A DNA stretch of 64,000 nucleotides from Cherax quadricarinatus (taxonomy: Eukaryota > Arthropoda > Malacostraca > Decapoda > Parastacidae): positions 6,776,200 to 6,840,199 of the forward strand of contig NC_091372.1 in the NCBI RefSeq assembly GCF_038502225.1. Reading direction: 5' to 3'. This document shows positions 61,439-64,000 of the stretch, piece by piece. Positions within the stretch are counted from its first letter, which is position 1; every line of letters starts with the position of its first letter. A program made the position numbers and the translations under genes. Below the pieces are notes generated by a model. It was not told the DNA's origin. It searched no databases and saw only the letters and a list, made by a program, of their open reading frames with translations.

Positions 61439-61606
61439 GAAAATGAGATAATGAGAGAGAATGAGTGAGATAACGAGAGAGAGTGAGAGAATGAGTGAGA
61501 AAAGGAGAGTAAGAGAATGAGAGTGAGAAAGAATGAGAGAGAATGAGAGAGAATGAGGGAATGAGAGAGTGAGAGTGTGAGTGTGAGTGAGTGAGTGAGT
61601 GAGTGA

Positions 61607-61698
<92 letters not shown>
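61344..61698 (+). repeat. Compound microsatellite (GAGT)n/(GA)n/(GT)n
   Basis: GAGTGAGT, then a long GA run (61367-61440), irregular GAGAATGA units, GAGTGAGT again, then GT to 61698. It abuts the 3' end of the adjacent LINE. The 131-residue minus-strand frame is repeat translation. Confidence 0.93.
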
Positions 61699-61701
<3 letters not shown>

Positions 61702-64000
61702 CACCTAGTTGAGGTTGCAGGGGTCGAGTCCAAGCTCATGGTCCCGCCTCTTCACTGGTCGCCACTAGCTCACTCTCCCTGAACCATGAGCTTTATCGTA
61801 CCTCTGCTTAAAGCTAAGTATGGATCCTGCCTCCACTACATCTCTTCCCAAACTATTCCACTTCCTGACTACTCTGTGGCTGAAGAAATACTTCCTAACA
61901 TCCCTGTGATTCATCTGTGTCTTCAGCTTCCAACTGTGTCCCCTTGTTGCTGTGTCCAGTCTCTGGAACATCCTGTCTTTGTCCACCTTGTCAATTCCTC
62001 TCAGTATTTTGTAAGTCGTTATCATGTCCCCCCTATCTCTCCTGTCCTCCAGTGTCGTCAGGTTGATTTCCCTTAACCTCTCCTCGTAGGACATACCTCT
62101 TAGCTCTGGGACTAGTCTTGTGGCAAACCTTTGCACTTTCTCTAGTTTCTTTACATGCTTGGCTAGGTGTGGGTTCCAAACTGGTGCCGCATACTCCAAT
62201 ATGGGCCTAACGTACACGGTGTACAGGGCCCTGAACGACTCCTTATTAAGATGTCGGAATGCTGTTCTGAGGTTTGCTAGGCGCCCATATGCAGCAGCCA
62301 TTATTTGGTTGATGTGCGCTTCAGGAGATGTGCCTGGTGTTATACTCACCCCAAGATCTTTTTCCTTGAGTGAGGTTTGTAGTCTCTGGCCCCCTAGACT
62401 GTACTCCGTCTGCAGTCTTCTTTGCTCTTCCCCAATCTTCATGACTTTGCACTTGGTGGGACTGAACTCCAGGAGCCAATTGCTGGACCAGGTCTGCAGC
62501 CTGTCCAGATCCCTTTGTAGTTCTGCCTGGTCTTCGATCGAGTGAATTCTTCTCATCAACTTCACGTCATCTGCAAACAGGGACACCTCGGAGTCTATTC
62601 CTTCCGTCATGTCGTTCACAAATACCAGAAACAGCACTGGTCCTAGGACTGACCCCTGTGGGACCCCGCTGGTCACAGGTGCCCACTCTGACACCTCGCC
62701 ACGTACCATGACTCGCTGCTGTCTTCCTGACAAGTATTCCCTGATCCACTGTAGTGCCTTCCCTGTTATCCCTGCTTGGTCCTCCAGTTTTTGCACTAAT
62801 CTCGTGTGGAACTGTGTCAAACGCCTTCTTGCAGTCCAAGAATATGCAATCCACCCACCCCTCTCTCTCTTGTCTTACTGCTGTTACCATGTCATAGAAC
62901 TCCAGTAGGTTTGTGACACAGGATTTCCCATCCCTGAAACCATGTTGGCTGCTGTTGATGAGATCATTCTTTTCTAGGTGTTCCACCTCTCTTCTCCTGA
63001 TAATCTTCTCCATGATTTTGCATACTATACATGTCAGTGACACTGGTCTAGTTTAGTGTTTCATGTCTGTCTCCTTTTTTAAAGATTGGGACTACATTTG
63101 CTGTCTTCCATGCCTCAGGCAATCTCCCTGTTTCGATAAATGTATTGAATATTGTTGTTAGGGGTACACATAGCGCCTCTGCTCCCTCTCTCAGGACCCA
63201 TGGGGAGATGTTATCTGGCCCCATTGCCTTTGAGGTATCTAGCTCACTCAGAAGCCTCTTCACTTCTTCCTCGGTTGTGTGCACTGTGTCCAGCACTTGG
63301 TGGTGTGCCCCACCTCTCTGTCTTTCTGGAGCCCCTTCTGTCTCCTCTGTGAACACTTCTTTGAATCTCTTGTTGAGTTCCTCACATACTTCACGGTCAT
63401 TTCTTGTTGTCTCTCCTCCTTCCTTCCTTCCTTAGCCTGATTACCTGGTCCTTGACTGTTGTTTTCCTCCTGATGTGGCTATATAACAGTTTCGGGTCAG
63501 ATTTGGCTTTCGCTGCTATGTCGTTTTCATAGTCGTTGGGCCTCCCTTCTTATCTGTGCATATTCGTTTCTGACTCTACGACTGCTCTCCTTATTCTCCT
63601 GGGTCCTTTGCCTTCTATATTTCTTCCATTCCCTAGCACACTTGGTTTTTGCCTCCCTGCACCTTTGGGTGAACCATGGGCTCATCCTGGCTTTTTCATT
63701 ATTCCTGTTACCCTTGGGTACAAACCTCTCCTCAGCCTCCTTGCACATTGTTGCTACATATTCCATCATCTCATTAACTGGCTTCCCTGCCAGTTCTCTG
63801 TCCCACTGAACCCCGTTCAGGGAGTTCCTCATTCCCGTGTAGTCCCCTTGTAGTTTGGCTTCATTCGTCCTGGCCTTCCTGCTTCCCCCTCCACTTGTAG
63901 CTCTACTGTGTATTCGAAGCTTAAAACCACATGATCGCTGGCCCCAAGGGGTCTTTCACATGTGATGTCCTCAATATCTGCACTAATCAAGGTGAATACC
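61699..64000 (-). mobile_element. CR1/Jockey-like LINE, decayed, runs off the right edge
   Basis: On the minus strand the sequence reads from the end of the endonuclease region at the window edge through the RT to a 3' UTR ending CAACTAGGTGAGTAC and an (AC)n run. The RT is broken by small indels near 63045 and 62820. Confidence 0.85.
61765..63832 (-). pseudogene. Broken LINE reverse transcriptase ORF
   Basis: Three frames make up one RT: 63527-63832 (basic linker, CREAKTKCAREWKKYRRQRT), 63048-63356 with 62567-63043 (NVVPIFKKGDRH; SLTCIVCKIMEKIIRRREVE; IFLDCKKAFDTVPHE), and 61765-62820 ([41 protein letters not shown]). A one-base loss near 63045 and a shift near 62820 break it. Part of the linker around 63360-63520 is also readable only in pieces. 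Confidence 0.83.

Noticed and set aside
61309..61704. 131-residue His/Thr/Ser/Leu-rich minus-strand ORF
   Set aside because: Pure translation of (GT)n and (GA)n microsatellites.

Overview
The window is animal nuclear DNA dominated by transposable elements. It holds one recognisable host gene, spread over 13 exons with GT-AG introns on the minus strand. There are no bacterial-type operons, rRNA genes or CRISPR arrays, and I recognised no tRNA gene. The mixture of RTE-like, CR1-like and RNase-H-bearing I-like LINEs, TTAA- and TA-flanked MITEs, and a short repeat ending in GATTATAATAATAAT suggests a repeat-rich arthropod. I infer a decapod crustacean, possibly a crayfish; this rests on recall of repeat style, not on a search.

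The host gene is unc-45, the myosin chaperone with a UCS domain. Its last 13 exons run from 60388 down to the stop codon at 16622. The phases fit at every junction and give 755 residues, with no internal stop in the exons as read. That covers most of the central and all of the UCS armadillo-type region. About 180-190 N-terminal residues, including the TPR domain, must lie beyond 64000, because I see no further exon between 60389 and 64000. Introns are 0.65 to 10.1 kb long and are filled mostly by transposons.

Bases 1 to about 16.6 kb lie downstream of unc-45 and contain no host gene I can support. A full-length I-like LINE (7240-13851, minus strand) sits here, flanked by a 12-bp target-site duplication (TSD). 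It has a CCHC gag-like ORF1 and an ORF2 with endonuclease, reverse transcriptase and RNase H, broken by one small frameshift near 10135. Around it are very short insertions (36-50 bp) of the same LINE 3' end, most with a clear 11-14-bp TSD. A 162-bp SINE-like element combines the LINE's first ~50 bases with its 3' tail.

From 17 kb to 64 kb the introns hold at least 17 RTE-like copies, mostly 5'-truncated. Two RTE-A copies (27753-29538 and 49682-52186) are nearly identical over 1.78 kb, which implies recent activity. An intact CR1-like ORF2 (56586-59549) with the end of an esterase-type ORF1 is inserted into an older RTE copy. A decayed CR1/Jockey-like LINE runs off the right edge. Several nests can be ordered in time: 43.8-47.6 kb shows four layers. 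A 2-kb block at 34.5-36.5 kb contains five copies of a ~480-bp element that shares its 3' hairpin with the RTE LINEs.

I found no convincing new multi-gene system. The most unusual signals are the micro-insertions of the LINE 3' tail, the shared 3' hairpin across distinct element families, near-perfect fold-back elements inside unc-45 introns, and LINE insertions within 14-30 bp of unc-45 splice donors.
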